A stretch of DNA of 64,000 nucleotides from Euglena gracilis (taxonomy: Eukaryota; Euglenida; Euglenophyceae; Euglenales). Location: NCBI GenBank assembly GCA_039621445.1, contig CP154954.1, positions 19,144,642 to 19,208,641 on the forward strand, given 5' to 3'. The position numbers and the translations under genes are program-made. Every line of letters starts with the position of its first letter. The first letter of the stretch is position 1. The notes beneath the pieces were generated by a model. The model was not told the origin of the DNA. It made no database searches and saw nothing but the letters and a program-made list of their open reading frames with translations. Below are positions 1-10,833 of this stretch, piece after piece.

Positions 1-590
1 GGTAACCAGCCTCCGCAGAGGCTCCGCGAGGCTAAGGGAACCGCGGAGGCTCAAGATAACCAGCTTCTGCAGATGACATGGCGTAAACAGCAAACAGGCA
101 AACGGTAAAAGCAAATTCAGGTGGACATGGCGTTCATGTGGAATGGGTAAATGGGTTCGAACAAGTTTGGCAGACATGGCATAAATGGCAAATGGGTGAA
201 CGGTCTGTACCACATCAACGGATATGGCTTTTGTGGCAAATGGGGGGATGGGGGCATGCGAGTGGGAAAAAAGTTTTGCCTTTTCTGGCGATGTGGGCGG
301 CGTTGGAGTCAAAAAAAACTGAGTTTTTTTAGGGAATATATGGCAAGAATGGGAAAAAATGTGTTTTGTTTTTGACACAAAAAGGAGAACGGCCCGACTC
401 ATGAACAGCTTGTGACCAAGGCTTATGTTTGGCATCGCCAAAATTTGTAAGAATGTAATAAATATAAACGTGCATTAATTATCAGAGTGTATTAAATATG
501 AACGTGAGGCACAAAGTTTCAGGCATTGCAAAAAAAAAAACATGCAAAACCTTATTGGCCTGAAAATCAACCAAGTTGGTTGAAAAAAAG
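1..590. other. No gene seen; low-complexity DNA
   Basis: The first 60 bases resemble the GAGGCTC-type palindromes found near 58.3 and 59.3 kb. From about 110 to 260 there are degenerate repeats built on ATGGCA and AATGGGT. The rest is AT-rich. No splice-bounded coding segment was recognised. Confidence 0.5.
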
Positions 591-591
591 A

Positions 592-668
592 GACACACCA
601 CCGCTGGGGGCGATCATATAACCGTTCGGCTGACGGAAAAAGAGCACCAGGCGGTCCTCAGCAGGCAC
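592..668 (-). CDS. Exon, unknown protein (VPAEDRLVLFF)
   Basis: The segment reads VPAEDRLVLFFRQPNGYM and onward in phase 0, after an AG acceptor at 669-670. It joins the upstream exon (ending in phase 0 at 1085) without a frame break. The 3' end is uncertain; possible GT donors lie near 600-606. The sequence alternates hydrophobic and charged residues and looks like beta-strand protein. The intron upstream is nearly identical in extent to a MITE. Confidence 0.5.
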
Positions 669-680
669 CTCCAGCCACGC

Positions 681-1084
681 TAACCCCCCCCCCCAAATAA
701 TACCCGCCCCCCAGATAATACCCCCCCCCTCGGGGTCCGACTTCGGCAACCGAATTAATACCCCCACTCTACTTTCGGGCCGGCGACCCAGATTTTGGAA
801 AATGTAGGCAAAAATCACAATCTCTGACAACAAATTACGAAAAATATCGATTTTTCTGGATCATCTGGCCTCCAAAAATGCTAAATTGAATGAGAAAATA
901 CAAAAAAAAAGACCCCAAAGGGGGGTTTTGAGTGCAACTTTGGGTCCCACAGGACTTCCAAAAATTTCGAAGATTTGGGGTGCTATCACCCCCCAAATAA
1001 TACCCCCCCCCCCTCGGGCCGGGACTTCGGGCGAAAAAATAAATATCCCGGGGGTATTATTTAGGGGGGTTTGGGGGGTTTTAC
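681..1084 (-). mobile_element. GTAAAC-family MITE, copy 1 (candidate introner)
   Basis: On the minus strand the element begins GTAAAACCCC right after an exon ending in CAG, and ends in a run of G followed by GTTAG. It shares blocks with copies at 7853-8262, 23291-23660 and 38737-40165: AAATAATACCCC ends, a GAAGTCCCGGCCCGAG core, a CCAGATGATCC-like block and a GGCCTTCGGCC hairpin. It supplies the 5' splice site and all but about 12 bp of the intron at 669-1084. Confidence 0.7.
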
Positions 1085-1159
1085 CTGAGGGATAGCATTT
1101 TCGGTTGTAAAGGGTGTGCATTGGACGGTGATCACCAACGCCTCGGCTTGCAAATAATT
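1085..1159 (-). CDS. Exon, unknown protein (AEALVITVQCTPF)
   Basis: Twenty-five codons, phase 0 at both ends, reading NYLQAEALVITVQCTPF onward. The acceptor is GAG before AAT and the donor is CAG|GTAAAA, the latter supplied by the MITE next to it. The preceding exon (1869-2039) also ends in phase 0. Hydrophobic alternation suggests a beta-strand protein. Confidence 0.65.
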
Positions 1160-1868
1160 CTCGTTGCCAACCCCGGAGGGGGGGTGGAGGGGGTTCCTTG
1201 TGCTATGGGGTGCCTGCCCATAGCAGGGGTCGGTTTCGGCCCCTCGTGCCTGCCGACAAAGCCAATTTTTACTTGAAAAGGGCCGTTTTTGGGCCCCGGT
1301 GGCTTCGGCGCCGGGAGGTGTGTGCTATTTATAGCACACCTACCCACCCAAAACCTGACCCGAAAATGCCCGACCCCGCTGCCTGCCGATAACACCCGCC
1401 CTGGGGCTCTGGGGGTGGAACCTTCCTTGAGGAGGGTCAGTGATCTCACCAGGGAGAGAGACATATACTGGGGAGAGGGGAGTTGACATTTTTCCCATTC
1501 ACACAAACGGACATTAAGGGTCTGGCCCAGGGTTCGATATAACGGCAGGTGGGGGGTGGTCCAGATCCCCCCATTCGAGTGCAGGGTTCGATATAAAGAG
1601 GGCGCACGGGGTTTAGGTGGAGGGTGCCCCCCCCCCCCCTCCTGGACCAGGGATCCGGACCCCCCCCCCCCCTACTTGCCAGGGGGGTCCGGACCGATGG
1701 GGGTACCTGGAACTGCCCCAAAAGGTCCTTTTTCCTTCCGGCAGTTTGCGCCGGATTTTTTTTGCATTTCTGACAAATGTTTGCTCCAAAAGTCCGAAAA
1801 TGGCACTTTTGGCCGTTTAGGGGTGTCAAAAATTTTGGCCTGAGACTTTCTGGGCCGAAAATTATCAC
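1160..1868 (-). other. Intron with diverged MITE fragments
   Basis: This 709-bp stretch lies between two phase-matched exons. Its 1180-1400 part has the paired GTGCCTGCC and CATAGCAG blocks and the GGCTTCGGCGCC hairpin of the CAGGCTTG element family seen at 16.7, 42.8 and 45.0 kb. The 1520-1860 part carries poly-C/G blocks and a TTCGATATAA repeat. No coding segment was recognised. Confidence 0.5.
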
Positions 1869-2039
1869 CCGTGTCCCCCCTGGGCACGGGGGAATGGCGG
1901 GGCCTCCCGGGGAGGCCTGGCCCTTGGGGAACCCGTCCAGCTGGCCCCGCAGCTCGTCGCTGATGGTCGCCGCTGAAATGGAGATGGCCAGCTGGACCGC
2001 CGACCCGTTCTGGGCCAGGAGTTGGGTCCCAGGGGCACC
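1869..2039 (-). CDS. Exon, unknown protein (GTQLLAQNGSAVQLAIS)
   Basis: Fifty-seven codons, phase 0 at both ends, with acceptor GGAG before GGT and donor CGG|GTGATA. It reads GTQLLAQNGSAVQLAISIS and later ISDELRGQLDGF, then a Gly/Pro-rich tail. This is one of the clearest coding islands on the left. The proposed intron separating it from 2077-2118 is only 37 bp, so that junction is the weakest point. Confidence 0.7.
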
Positions 2040-2076
2040 CTCCGCCCGTCACCGGTGGGGCGGGGTAGGCCGTCAC

Positions 2077-2118
2077 CTTGAATGAGCGGCCATGGCACAC
2101 AGAAATGAAAATCCGACA
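2077..2118 (-). CDS. Small exon (CRIFISVCHGRSFK)
   Basis: Fourteen codons, phase 0 at both ends. Acceptor CCCCAG, donor AAG|GTGACG. The two neighbouring exons are also in phase 0. It is short, so the evidence is the phase agreement and the splice sites rather than composition. Confidence 0.5.
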
Positions 2119-2570
2119 CTGGGGATTTGGTTCGAGGACCATATGTGACCCCCAGAAGCCTGGGCAGCATCAGTGGGGTGTAATCCTGTTGCCTCTGAGA
2201 AAAATTTTGCTCCTCTTCATGCAATGCGTGGATGAGTGTTTTCCCCAGCCGCTCACACTTCTATCACTCCCCAGGGTGGAACCACCACCTTTGGTGAAGA
2301 AAAACGACCGAGGCTTCAGGGGTTATTCAGTGGAAAGACTTCCAAAATCTTCCAAGTTGTTCTGGTTCATGGGTGAAATGCCGTTTTATTGTTATCATGC
2401 CAGAACTTCGGCCAATGTTTTTTTTTGGGAAAATCACCAAATTTCGCACAAAAAAAAGTAGATGTATAATGAATACAGCACGAAGACACACACAGAGCAA
2501 CATAGAAACACATTCCTGCAAGATTTGGCTGAAAGAGAGGCCCTGTTCTGTGTCGAATAACTATCTCCAC

Positions 2571-2702
2571 CTGCCCTGTGAAGCGGTTGAATGACAGCGT
2601 TGGCAGCCAGCCATTCACCCAGACGGTCAGTTTGTGAGAGGGCTTGCACACGTAACGCCAATGTGCTGCTGCATTAATGTGGAAACAAATGCTTGTGCAG
2701 GT
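2571..2702 (-). CDS. Exon with LamG/concanavalin-like stretch
   Basis: Forty-four codons, phase 0 at both ends, donor CAG|GTGGAG and acceptor GGAAG. It contains HWRYVCK and KLTVWVNGWLPTLSF. The order W-x-Y-V followed by a strand and V-N-G is typical of LamG- or pentraxin-like jelly-roll domains, where a ligand strand precedes an asparagine-glycine turn. The fold assignment is inference from a short motif. Confidence 0.6.
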
Positions 2703-3107
2703 CTTCCACTACAGGGGGATGCTCACACCGCAGTGCCGGCACTCTGTGGCACACACTACACGTGCACTGTGTGGCACTGTGCATGGCACTGCGCGGCACT
2801 AGATGAATGATATGGCACCCCAATAAACCACTCAGCTCTTCTTTTTTTTTTTAATAATGCAATACCATGATACCAGAAATCAATTGGCTTTATATTAAAA
2901 AGAATATTTATTAATAAAATATTTGACATGGTCTGATACGACGCAGTGCCACACAATGTCGTCACTGCGGGCCAGGCATCCCCCTGGTGGAACAGACAGT
3001 TATTCTTTTTTCTTCGGATGGACCTCTGATATTCCAAATGAAATGGGCTTGATCTGAATGATGAAATTTGGGACTTGATCAAGATTAGCTCAAGAGAGAG
3101 ACTTGAC

Positions 3108-3180
3108 CCTTGCAACTGGAAAAGCCAGTGGAAAATGCCTGGAGAAGATTTCCCATGCCCGAGTCTGGGGTTGAACCCTG
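3108..3180 (-). CDS. Exon (RVQPQTRAWEIFSRHF)
   Basis: Seventy-three bases: one base completing a codon from the previous exon, then 24 codons, ending in phase 0 at AGG|GTCAAG. It follows acceptor ACAAAAG. Joined to 3614-3775, the phase (2 then 1) is exact. The intron between them (3181-3613) is almost entirely one MITE-like element. Confidence 0.5.
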
Positions 3181-3194
3181 CTTTTGTAATCAAC

Positions 3195-3612
3195 AGGCCA
3201 TTGCTTGAGGACCTCGAGGGGCGTCCACTGGCTAGCTATTTTTGTTAGACACTGGAATAAAGGGACTAGCCAGACCCCGGTGGGGGTGGGAGGGGGTGAC
3301 TGATTTTTTTCCCCTCTGGCGCTGCGCGCCGAGGTCGAAATGAGGTTTTTAATGCATTTTTGGCTGGTCTTGTTCAAAAAAGTCCCAAAATACCCCAAAA
3401 TGGGCATTTTTAGCCAATTTTGGGTTTAGAAAAAAAGTTTTGGTACTTCTCTTCGCTTCGTGCCAGTCACTGTAAATATTTTTTCCACTAGCTAGGTCAG
3501 GTAACAGACCCCCAGGGGGGTGTGCTATTTCTGTGACTTCCGCTGGTCAAAGATTAGGCCAGCTGCAGTCCAGCCCCCAGGGGGGGGGTATTGCGAACCC
3601 TTAAGCAATACA
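3195..3612 (-). mobile_element. MITE-like element with ATTGCTTAAGG ends, copy 1
   Basis: On the plus strand it opens GGCCATTGCTTGAGGACC and closes CCCTTAAGCAATACACC, an imperfect inverted repeat. Inside are blocks shared with 53466-53850: GGAC..GGGGTCCACTGGCTGG, CGGCGCTGC(G/A)CGC and GAGGTTTTTAATGCA. On the minus strand its first bases, GTGTATTGC, serve as the 5' splice site of the exon ending at 3614. Confidence 0.6.
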
Positions 3613-3613
3613 C

Positions 3614-3775
3614 CGGCGATCAAAGAAATGCATTGAGAAAGGCGGAGTGGAATCCCTCGTGGTAGCCAAGTGCAGGGCCTGCCGAAATAAGCCGCAGCTG
3701 TGGTCTGGCTGGAAATCAAATATTTCGGCTTCGACGTGACTTGATCCACCAGCGTTATGTTGGCGTGGGTCCGCT
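3614..3775 (-). CDS. Exon (HVEAEIFDFQPDHSCGLF)
   Basis: One hundred sixty-two bases with a clear acceptor (TTTTCCAG) and donor CG|GTGTAT. It reads ADPRQHNAGGSSHVEAEIF, then DFQPDHSCGLFRQALHLA. Entry needs a preceding exon ending in phase 2, which I could not place with confidence. No family recognised. Confidence 0.5.
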
Positions 3776-5564
3776 CTGGAAAAGCGACCTTGCTTCTTCA
3801 AACACACCGCAAAGTTTGATTTCAGGAGTCCCTTTCTTTTGTCTCGTTTTCTTTTTTGAAAACACAACGGCAGACAAGAGAATCCAGCAAAAAAAATGAA
3901 GGTGCCCTTGGTTGACAATTCCATGGGTTTGAAACTTCTTAATCAATTCAACAATCACCTGAGGCAACAACTTCCAGGGATGACCTTAGGCTGGAAGTGA
4001 AGAAGTGGTCAACTTGGTCGGCCCGCAATTTGCGAAAATGCATCTGCTTGAAAATAGCCAAACCCGGCACCGAAAACTTGGAAACCTTATTTTTGGCGTG
4101 GTTCGCCCAAAAGACTCTTCTGCAACTGCGTTTCTGCAACTGCGCAAACGGACAATTGATCGCACAAATGGTTCATTTGTGCAGTTGCGTTCGAGATCCG
4201 CTTGCACGTGCAATTACGCCTGTGCCATTGCACAACACCCACCAATGACACCTTCTGGGCTGCGGCCAGTTGGCCACTCTAGACTAATGTATGGGCTGGG
4301 ACAAAGTGCAAAGGGCAGAGGGACTTGCACTGGTTGAACTTTTTTCTTTTGAAGTCGCAAGAGTGGTGACTTTTGAAGCAAGAGCTCAGTGGACGCACAG
4401 TTCAAACATTGTCTTAGAGGGTTGAAGCATTCGGATTGTTGCATACAAAACGCCACCACTGACTGACTGCCACTGACTGTCGAGTTTTTTTGGGGGGGTC
4501 TAAGAAACTCCAATTGTAGCCAAAATAAAGTGCTTCCTTCTTTGACTGAAAGATTGCGCGCATTTTTCAAGCCACATTTATAAAAAAATAAACACCATTC
4601 ACTTTATTTTGGTGGTTCAGGGTTAAAAAGTTTTTAACAGGATCACCTGTCGATGCACAATTTGCGTCTGGTCTGCTTGTCATAATTTCAACTTCAAATT
4701 TCATTGTGCTGAAATATTCGCACCACGCCATCACTTAACCGGTGTGCACCCCATCCTCCTGGAGGGGAAGGGCAGCAAACCAGCAACCCCTGGGATGGGC
4801 GGTTTGACAGACAACAGCTTTTCTCTTTTGGATGTGCAACAATGGGCCAAAAACGGGTCACAAAAAGGCTGAACAGGGGTAATTTCAGATTGAAAAATCG
4901 ATTTTTTTTTGCATACTTGGCAGTTTTGTAATTTTTGTTTTGGTCCCAGTCCTTACCCATCTTTTCCCGTGCTGAGACAAGGCGAGGGAGAGAAAGTGAG
5001 AGAAACACGCCACCATTGTGGAACGTCCAGCCGGCAGGGTCCAGTCAGCCGGCTGGAAACAAACAAACAAACAAAGGTGCTGGGAGGAATCCCCCGTTTG
5101 GGGGGTTTCAGATGGGGGGGGTCATTACGGTCATTACCCATCCACTCCAGTACCTGCATTCATCACATCCACTCCAGAAACGTCCATCAATTCCATCTAC
5201 CCCACCTGCATCCACCACGTCCATTCCAGTTCATCCATACATCCGTTCCAGTGTGTGCATTTTGATCATATCTCCCGGGCGTTGATCCACTTACGAAGGG
5301 CCAGGGTGTCACTAGCAATTCAAACCTGGATCCGAACCCCCCAAAATCAAAAAAGGAAATTTGCACAAATATTGCAGGACGATGTGATTACGGCTGAGGT
5401 GCGAGTTTGGCCGCCTAAGCGGATGTTGAATAGTGGGGTAGGGCGTGAATGCTTGATGACACAACATAAATTTGAGCTTTGATGACCCTGTTGAAGTAAA
5501 ATAATAGTTGTATCCAGAAACGAGCTGATCGGGCATCAGGGAAGACCCAGCCGACGGTGGACAC
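3776..5564. other. Intron-like stretch with two weak coding candidates
   Basis: AT-rich DNA with short palindromes around TGCGCA and TTGTGCA at 4120-4240. Minus-strand segments near 4254-4345 (VPLPFALCPSPYISLEW) and 5320-5400 (RPNSHLSRNHIVLQYL) read like protein and have possible splice sites. Their phases do not link the flanking exons, so neither is called. Confidence 0.35.
5130..5260. repeat. Degenerate CATCCACTCCAG tandem repeat
   Basis: A run of imperfect 10-15 bp units built on CATCCA and TTCCA, with GTCCA variants. It has no coding value; the open frames across it are side effects of the period. Confidence 0.6.
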
Positions 5565-5724
5565 CTGTTCATTGGCGGCAATCGCCAATGGGGTGCTGTA
5601 CAATGTGCGGGCGGGATTGGTCTTGTTGAGGATATCAATGTAGAGCGCCACCCACGTCACCCAGAAGGTGGGGAGGAAGGAATCGGGGGCAGGGGGAGCG
5701 ATCAATGAGTGAAATTCAGAGTGG
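5565..5724 (-). CDS. Exon with hydrophobic helix (FWVTWVALYIDILN)
   Basis: One base plus 53 codons, from acceptor GTCCAG to donor AACAG|GTGTCC. It reads DSFLPTFWVTWVALYIDIL followed by NKTNPARTLYSTPLAIA. The FWVTWVALYIDIL part could be a membrane helix or re-entrant segment, and NKT is an N-glycosylation sequon. The gene family is not recognised. Confidence 0.7.
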
Positions 5725-7274
5725 CTGGACATTCTGCAGTTGGGGTGCGAGATGGGTTAGCCTTCTTTGCAGTTGGGGGTGATACATACAATTTTGCCCC
5801 GTATTACACACACTGTTTCTGCACGGAAATGCACCGAGTAAATATGCCGAGAAAAATGGATGGACGGATGGAAGGAAAGGTGATTTGTCTAAAAATGTGT
5901 TTCCCATATGATTAAAATATACCCCTTCCACAATGACAATCCCAAAATAATTTTCGTCAATTTTCAATAAGAATCTAAAAAATTAACCGTCCCCAAAAAA
6001 CCTGGGGAAAACTGAACAGGGGCTTTCTGAAAGCCCCCCCCCCCCCCGGAGGGGTGGTCCTGCGGGCCGGATGGAATGAGGTGCTGGCTGGAAAAAAAAA
6101 GGTGCTGGCTGGACCCCCCCCCCAGCAGGGTTCGGTGTAAGGGCAGATGGGGGGAATGGGTCGGACCCCCTCCCCCCTGCTCAAAAAAGGCCAAATCCAG
6201 CTGGGTTGGTTCTTCACAGGGCGGTCCTTAAGCAAAAAAAAAAATCCCGTCCCCATACACTTCAACCCAAAAATAAGGTAAAAAGGATTTTGGCTGGGGA
6301 AAATTTTTTTGAAAAATGAACCCAAAATACATGGTTTTTTTTGATGGAAAATCACATTTTTTCCCAAAAGAATCTCCAAAATTTTAGGGTTGAAAATTGT
6401 TCGTTTTTAGGAGGGGGTTCAAAAAATGCAGGTCAAAAAAATGGGACCAAATTTTGGGACATTCAAATTTTACTGACATTTTTCCCTTGGAAAGGATTTA
6501 GTGGTATGTTTGCTTCCAAATCTCTCAAAATCAAAATTTGAGAAATGTTGAAATTTTAGAATGTGTGGCAAAAAATGGGGTTGGTCATTTTCACCAATGG
6601 GAAAACGGGGGATTGGCTGAAAAAAAATTGAAATGAAACCCAAAATTTGGGGGGGAGGGAAATTGGGGTGAAAAATTTGAAAATGAAGCGAGAAAATGGT
6701 TTTTTTGATGGAAAATCACATTTTCAAAAAAATCTCCAAATTTTAGGGTAAATTGGGATTTAGGAGGGGTTGGAAAAAAATGCAGTCAAAAAAAATGGAC
6801 CAAATTAAATACTGACATTTTTCCTTGGAAATTTTGGATTTTCTCATTTTTTTTTTGCAAAAATCTCAAAATCAAAATTTTGAGAAATGTGATGGGGGAA
6901 AAATGGGGTTTGGTCATGGGAAAAATAAATGTTTTGGCTAAAAAAAAAAGGTGGGCTTACATGATTTTTGGTTTTTTTTTTTCAAAAAATTTTTGTGAAA
7001 TAAGATTTTAATAATTTTTAAATATTTTTTTTTTGTCAAATTTTTTTATTGGCATTTTTTTTTTTGCTTGAGGAAGAGTTTTAATGTGAAAAATTAAAGT
7101 TTTTGGTTTTTTTTTTGGTCATTTTTTTTTTTAGTTTTTCATACATGTTTTTTTTTAAAAAAACACTTTTTTTTAAAAAAACTGGTTTTTTTTAAAAAAA
7201 CATGGTTTTTTGTTTCAAAAAAAACAAGCAGTCAACCTTGGCAAGCACCTATGTATGGTCAAGCCCCAAAATTT

Positions 7275-7345
7275 CCCTATTTTAGGCCATTTTAGGCCAT
7301 TTAAGGCCATTTTAGGCCATTTTAGGCATTTGAGGCCATTTTAGC
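7275..7345 (+). repeat. TTTTAGGCCA short tandem repeat
   Basis: About six imperfect copies of a 10-12 bp unit TTTTAGGCCA in a row. It sits at the edge of a MITE fragment. Confidence 0.7.
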
Positions 7346-7852
7346 TATGGGTGCCTGCATATGGGTCCCAAAATGGGTCAAAAAAACACCCGGCGCCGAA
7401 GGCGCCAGAAAAAGTCCTGGTCCTTAAGGGGCGGTCCTTAACTAAAAAAAAAAAATCCCGTCCCTTATGGACCGCCCTGGTTCTTCAGGGCCGGGGGGGG
7501 GAGGGGGTAACCGGGACCCCCCCCAAAAGGTAAACCTTTTCCTTCCGGGGCTTCATGCCGAAATTTTTTGCATTATAAAATATAATCCTGCATAATCCGC
7601 ATCATCGAAAACAATTTTTAGTGTCAAAAATGATCCAAAACGAGCTCATCATGCAACCAGGCATTTTTGTTTTGGCCATTTTGGGGGGTAAAATTTTTTC
7701 GGTCACCCAAACCATGCCACCGTTTAGGTGGGGGGTCCCCCCCCACCCACCCAGGGTGGCGCGGGACCCCCCCCCCCCCCGGGCGGGGACCCCCCCCAAA
7801 ATCGGGCCCGTTAAAGGCAATTTTCAAAAATTTTCGGCGCAAAGCGCCGAAA

Positions 7853-8262
7853 AGGTAAACCCCCCCCCAAATAATACCCCCCCCCCCGGGGTATTATTTT
7901 TTCGCCCGAAGTCCCGGCCCGAGGGGGGGGGTATTATTTGGGGGGGGGGTATTATTTTTCCAAAAATTTCGAAATTTTCCGAAGTCCCGTAAAACCCAAA
8001 ATAGCACCCAAAACCGCCCTTTGGGGTCATTTTTTGCACTTTCTTGTGAAATTTACCATTTTTGGAGGTCAGATGAGCCAGAAAAATCCATTTTTTCCAT
8101 AATCTGTTGTCAGAAATTGTGATTTTTACCTACACTTTCAGGTCAAAAATCCGGGCCTTCGGCCCGAAACCAGGGGGGGGGTATTATTTTGGCGGCCGAA
8201 GTCGGACCCCAAGGGGGGGTTATTATTTGGGGGGGGTATTATTTGGGGGGGGTTTATACCCA
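7853..8262 (+). mobile_element. GTAAAC-family MITE, copy 2
   Basis: This is the best-preserved copy: GGTAAACCCCCC and AAATAATACCCC at the left, then GTATTATTTGG and GGTTTATACC at the right. The core includes GAAGTCCCGGCCCGAG, a TTTTGGGGTCATTTTT-like block and the hairpin GGGCCTTCGGCCC. It is preceded by AAG and followed by CAG, so in plus orientation it could also behave as a GT-AG unit. Confidence 0.7.
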
Positions 8263-10235
8263 GCGCCTCCAGCGCGGGACCCCCCCCCCCCCCGGGGGTC
8301 CGGCCCGGACCCACCCCCCCCTCCCTTGGGGGTCAGGTGACTTAAAAAGAAGCCTGGTCCCCCACTGGACCGGGGGGGGGGGTCCGACCCCCTCACCTGC
8401 CCTTATATCGAAGCCTGGGCTGGACGGACCAGCCGGCACCTCTTTTCCAGCCAGCACCTACCAACCGGGTCCGCAGCCCCCCCCTCCCCCCCCGCGGGGG
8501 GTCCTTGAAATAAAGCTTGGGCCAGCCCGGCTTCGCTGGGCGGAACCGAACATTTTTTCGCGCCGAGGATTTCTGGAAAAAAAAATGGCCAGGAATGGCA
8601 TTTTGGTATTTTTTGGGGGGGTTTAACCTTTGCAGGGGGGGGGGGGTGGTTCAGACCCCCCCTGCGGTCTAGGGGGGGGACCCCGCGCCTACCGGCGTTA
8701 AAACAAAACCCCTGAAGCTAAAACAAAGAAACCTCCTGTAGTGACCTCCACTCTAACGCACGCCCCACCCAAACTGTGGAAAGAAATGCTCAAAAATAAC
8801 ATATTTTTTTGTTTTTTTTCCACACTTTTGACTTCTGATATTCATTCGGCAATCTCTGCCCTGGGGGTGGGAATACGATGACGTGCGCTGGGGCCCACTT
8901 TGCCTGTTGTGGGCCACTTGGGGATTGGGATGCACCATTTTTTTTACCCCCATTTTATTTCGAGGTTTGGGTTCATCAGAAATGCAGAGTTGGGGTTCGG
9001 AGGTGCATTTGCATTTTTGGGCATTTTTGCCAAAATCAAGCCTCAATGTAGGCAGCATTTTTTTTCAACAGAGAATTGGCGTAATTTTAAGTCCCAGAGC
9101 AGAGATACGAGATTCATTTCCATTCTTCTTCGTGTGTTACATGGAATTTTCGACAATTTGTAATAGTTTTTTTTCACTCAAACAATTGCAACCTTGGACC
9201 ATTTTTTTTGATGAATATTTTGGAATCCTAATTTTTTTTTGGAATTTTGGGGATATTCTTTCAATAAATGGTAAAAAATTTATCCGTCAAACACCCCCCC
9301 CCCCGGATTGAGATCCTTGAACAACCAACCCAAAAAATAGACATCGGGAAATGACTGCCAACCACATGCTGGTGCTCGTTCCACTCACCCAAGTCTCTTC
9401 TTTTTTGGGTCCGTTGCTGGAAATTCTGGGGGGCAGGGCTTGTTTTGGGTGGGTGGGTGGGGGGGGTCTTTGAATTGATTTTTTAAAAATTTCTTAAAAT
9501 TTGGCAACCTTCCTGTGAGAGAATCCAAGAATAGGTCCAAAACACAAAATTCCTCACAATGAACAAATCTGTCCAGTTTTAGCACATTCAAAATAATACA
9601 AATCAAAAAAAATTGTCAAAAATCGCCCGTCCTTGGGGCATCTTGGGGGGTCTCAATTTTGGAATTTAAAAAAAAATCATTCAAAATCAGAAAAAAAATG
9701 GAGAAAAAACAGGTCTTAAACAGCATTGTTATTTTTTTAAGGCACCTTAAAAAAACTTTAAATGCCTTACAATGCCTTAAAAAGCCCAAACATTTGGGCT
9801 GGCAGATTTCTTTTTCGAACCAAGCAAAATCGAAAAGCGCAAAAATTCGGCAAAAACAAGTCAACTGCGGGAAGCAAAATGCCTTCTGGCATCGTTGGAA
9901 CATGGTCAATCCAACCCAAAATCCCAAAAAAATATGGTCTTTTTTTGGAAAATGCAAAATCAAAAACGTTGGCTGAATGCCAGGACAGCGCTTTGACCGC
10001 ACTGGCAAATGGCTCCTTAAAATGCCTTAAAATGCCTTAAAAAGCCTTCAAACATGCTTTAAAAATTCGGAAGAATTCGGAAGAATTCTTGCCTTAAAAA
10101 TAATCCCGGTCTTATAATTTGGGGGGTTGGGGTCATTGGCACCATGCAGGGGGTCCCTCAACCGTGCCACGGTTAGCAACATTTGCCCTCCCCCTGGCCA
10201 TCGTCCGGGTCCAACAGACCCCCAATCACCGACAC

Positions 10236-10341
10236 CTGGGTGAAGAACGGGTGGCTCTGGGTGAGCACGAAGGTCTGGCCGAGGAACGGAGCCGCCGGCA
10301 TCCCGGCCCGTGTGGTGCGGTGGAGAGGGAAACACCGTGGA
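10236..10341 (-). CDS. Exon (GQTFVLTQSHPFFTQ)
   Basis: Ends in phase 0 at CCCAG|GTGTCG and reads AGMPAAPFLGQTFVLTQSH then PFFTQ. The acceptor CTAG near 10342 is weak, and the entry phase does not match the upstream exon. The frame stays open beyond the proposed donor (VSVIGGLLDPDD), so the real 3' end may lie further left. Confidence 0.5.
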
Positions 10342-10406
10342 CTAGAATGATGGCTGGATATCGGGGGGGGGTCAGGGCAGGACTTGAAGGCCTGCTGAGT
10401 GGGGGG

Positions 10407-10560
10407 CAGGCTTGTGCTTACCGACCGGGGGGAGGAGGGGGGGTGGGTGCTATAGGGTGCCTGCCCCTAGCAGGCACACCCCCCGGGGCGGGTCCGTGGG
10501 GGGACCCAGAAAATTTGCATTGAAAATGGCCTCTTCTGGGCCCCCCCACCACCACCCACC
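10407..10560 (+). mobile_element. CAGGCTTG-family hAT-like MITE, truncated copy
   Basis: The left end CAGGCTTGTGCTTA, the paired GTGCCTGCCCCTAGCAGGCAC hairpin arms and the GACCCAGAAAATTT block match the complete copies at 16.7, 42.8 and 45.0 kb. It stops in a CCACCA-rich tract just before an exon, without the right inverted repeat. Confidence 0.65.
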
Positions 10561-10587
10561 ACCACCACCAGGCCCCCCCACCACTAC

Positions 10588-10833
10588 CCATAGGTTTTTT
10601 CGGGGATTTGCACAGCCCTGGGGGGCACTGTTGGCAGATTGGCCTATGTCGAACTTTTCACTGGCGGCGACGAAAGTGATTGGTAAGAACCAGGGGTGGG
10701 AGCAGTTAAAAGGCTGGTGCTCAGGATGGGGTGGGTACCAAATCGCAACAATATAGTTGCCCCAATACAGAAGGTGCTGTGCCGCAGAAATAGCTTGGGT
10801 CTCCAGTACCGGCAATTTGCCCGGCGGCAGCAT
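10588..10833 (-). CDS. Exon (LLYWGNYIVAIWYPPHPEH)
   Basis: Eighty-two codons, phase 0 to phase 0, with a strong pyrimidine-rich acceptor (CACCCCCCGGCAG) and donor TGG|GTAGTG. It reads LPVLETQAISAAQHLLYWG, then NYIVAIWYPPHPEHQPFNC and SHPWFLPITFVAASEKFDI. The aromatic-rich middle may lie at a membrane. It is the longest exon of this gene; no homologous family came to mind. Confidence 0.75.

Larger units (their letters stand above)
5725..10235. other. Long intron-like stretch, repeats only
   Basis: From about 5990 to 6300 lies a CAGGGG-ended, GCTGG-rich MITE fragment. From about 6300 to 7250 the DNA is highly AT-rich with degenerate repeats of AAAATTTGGG. The rest holds MITEs and further AT-rich sequence (8700-9980), then CCTTAAAA repeats (10010-10105). 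No coding segment was found. Confidence 0.55.

Noticed and set aside
3140-3185. tRNA-like T-arm sequence (GGGGTTGAACCCTGC)
   Set aside because: No acceptor stem, D arm or anticodon loop can be built around it; the stretch reads in phase as an exon instead.
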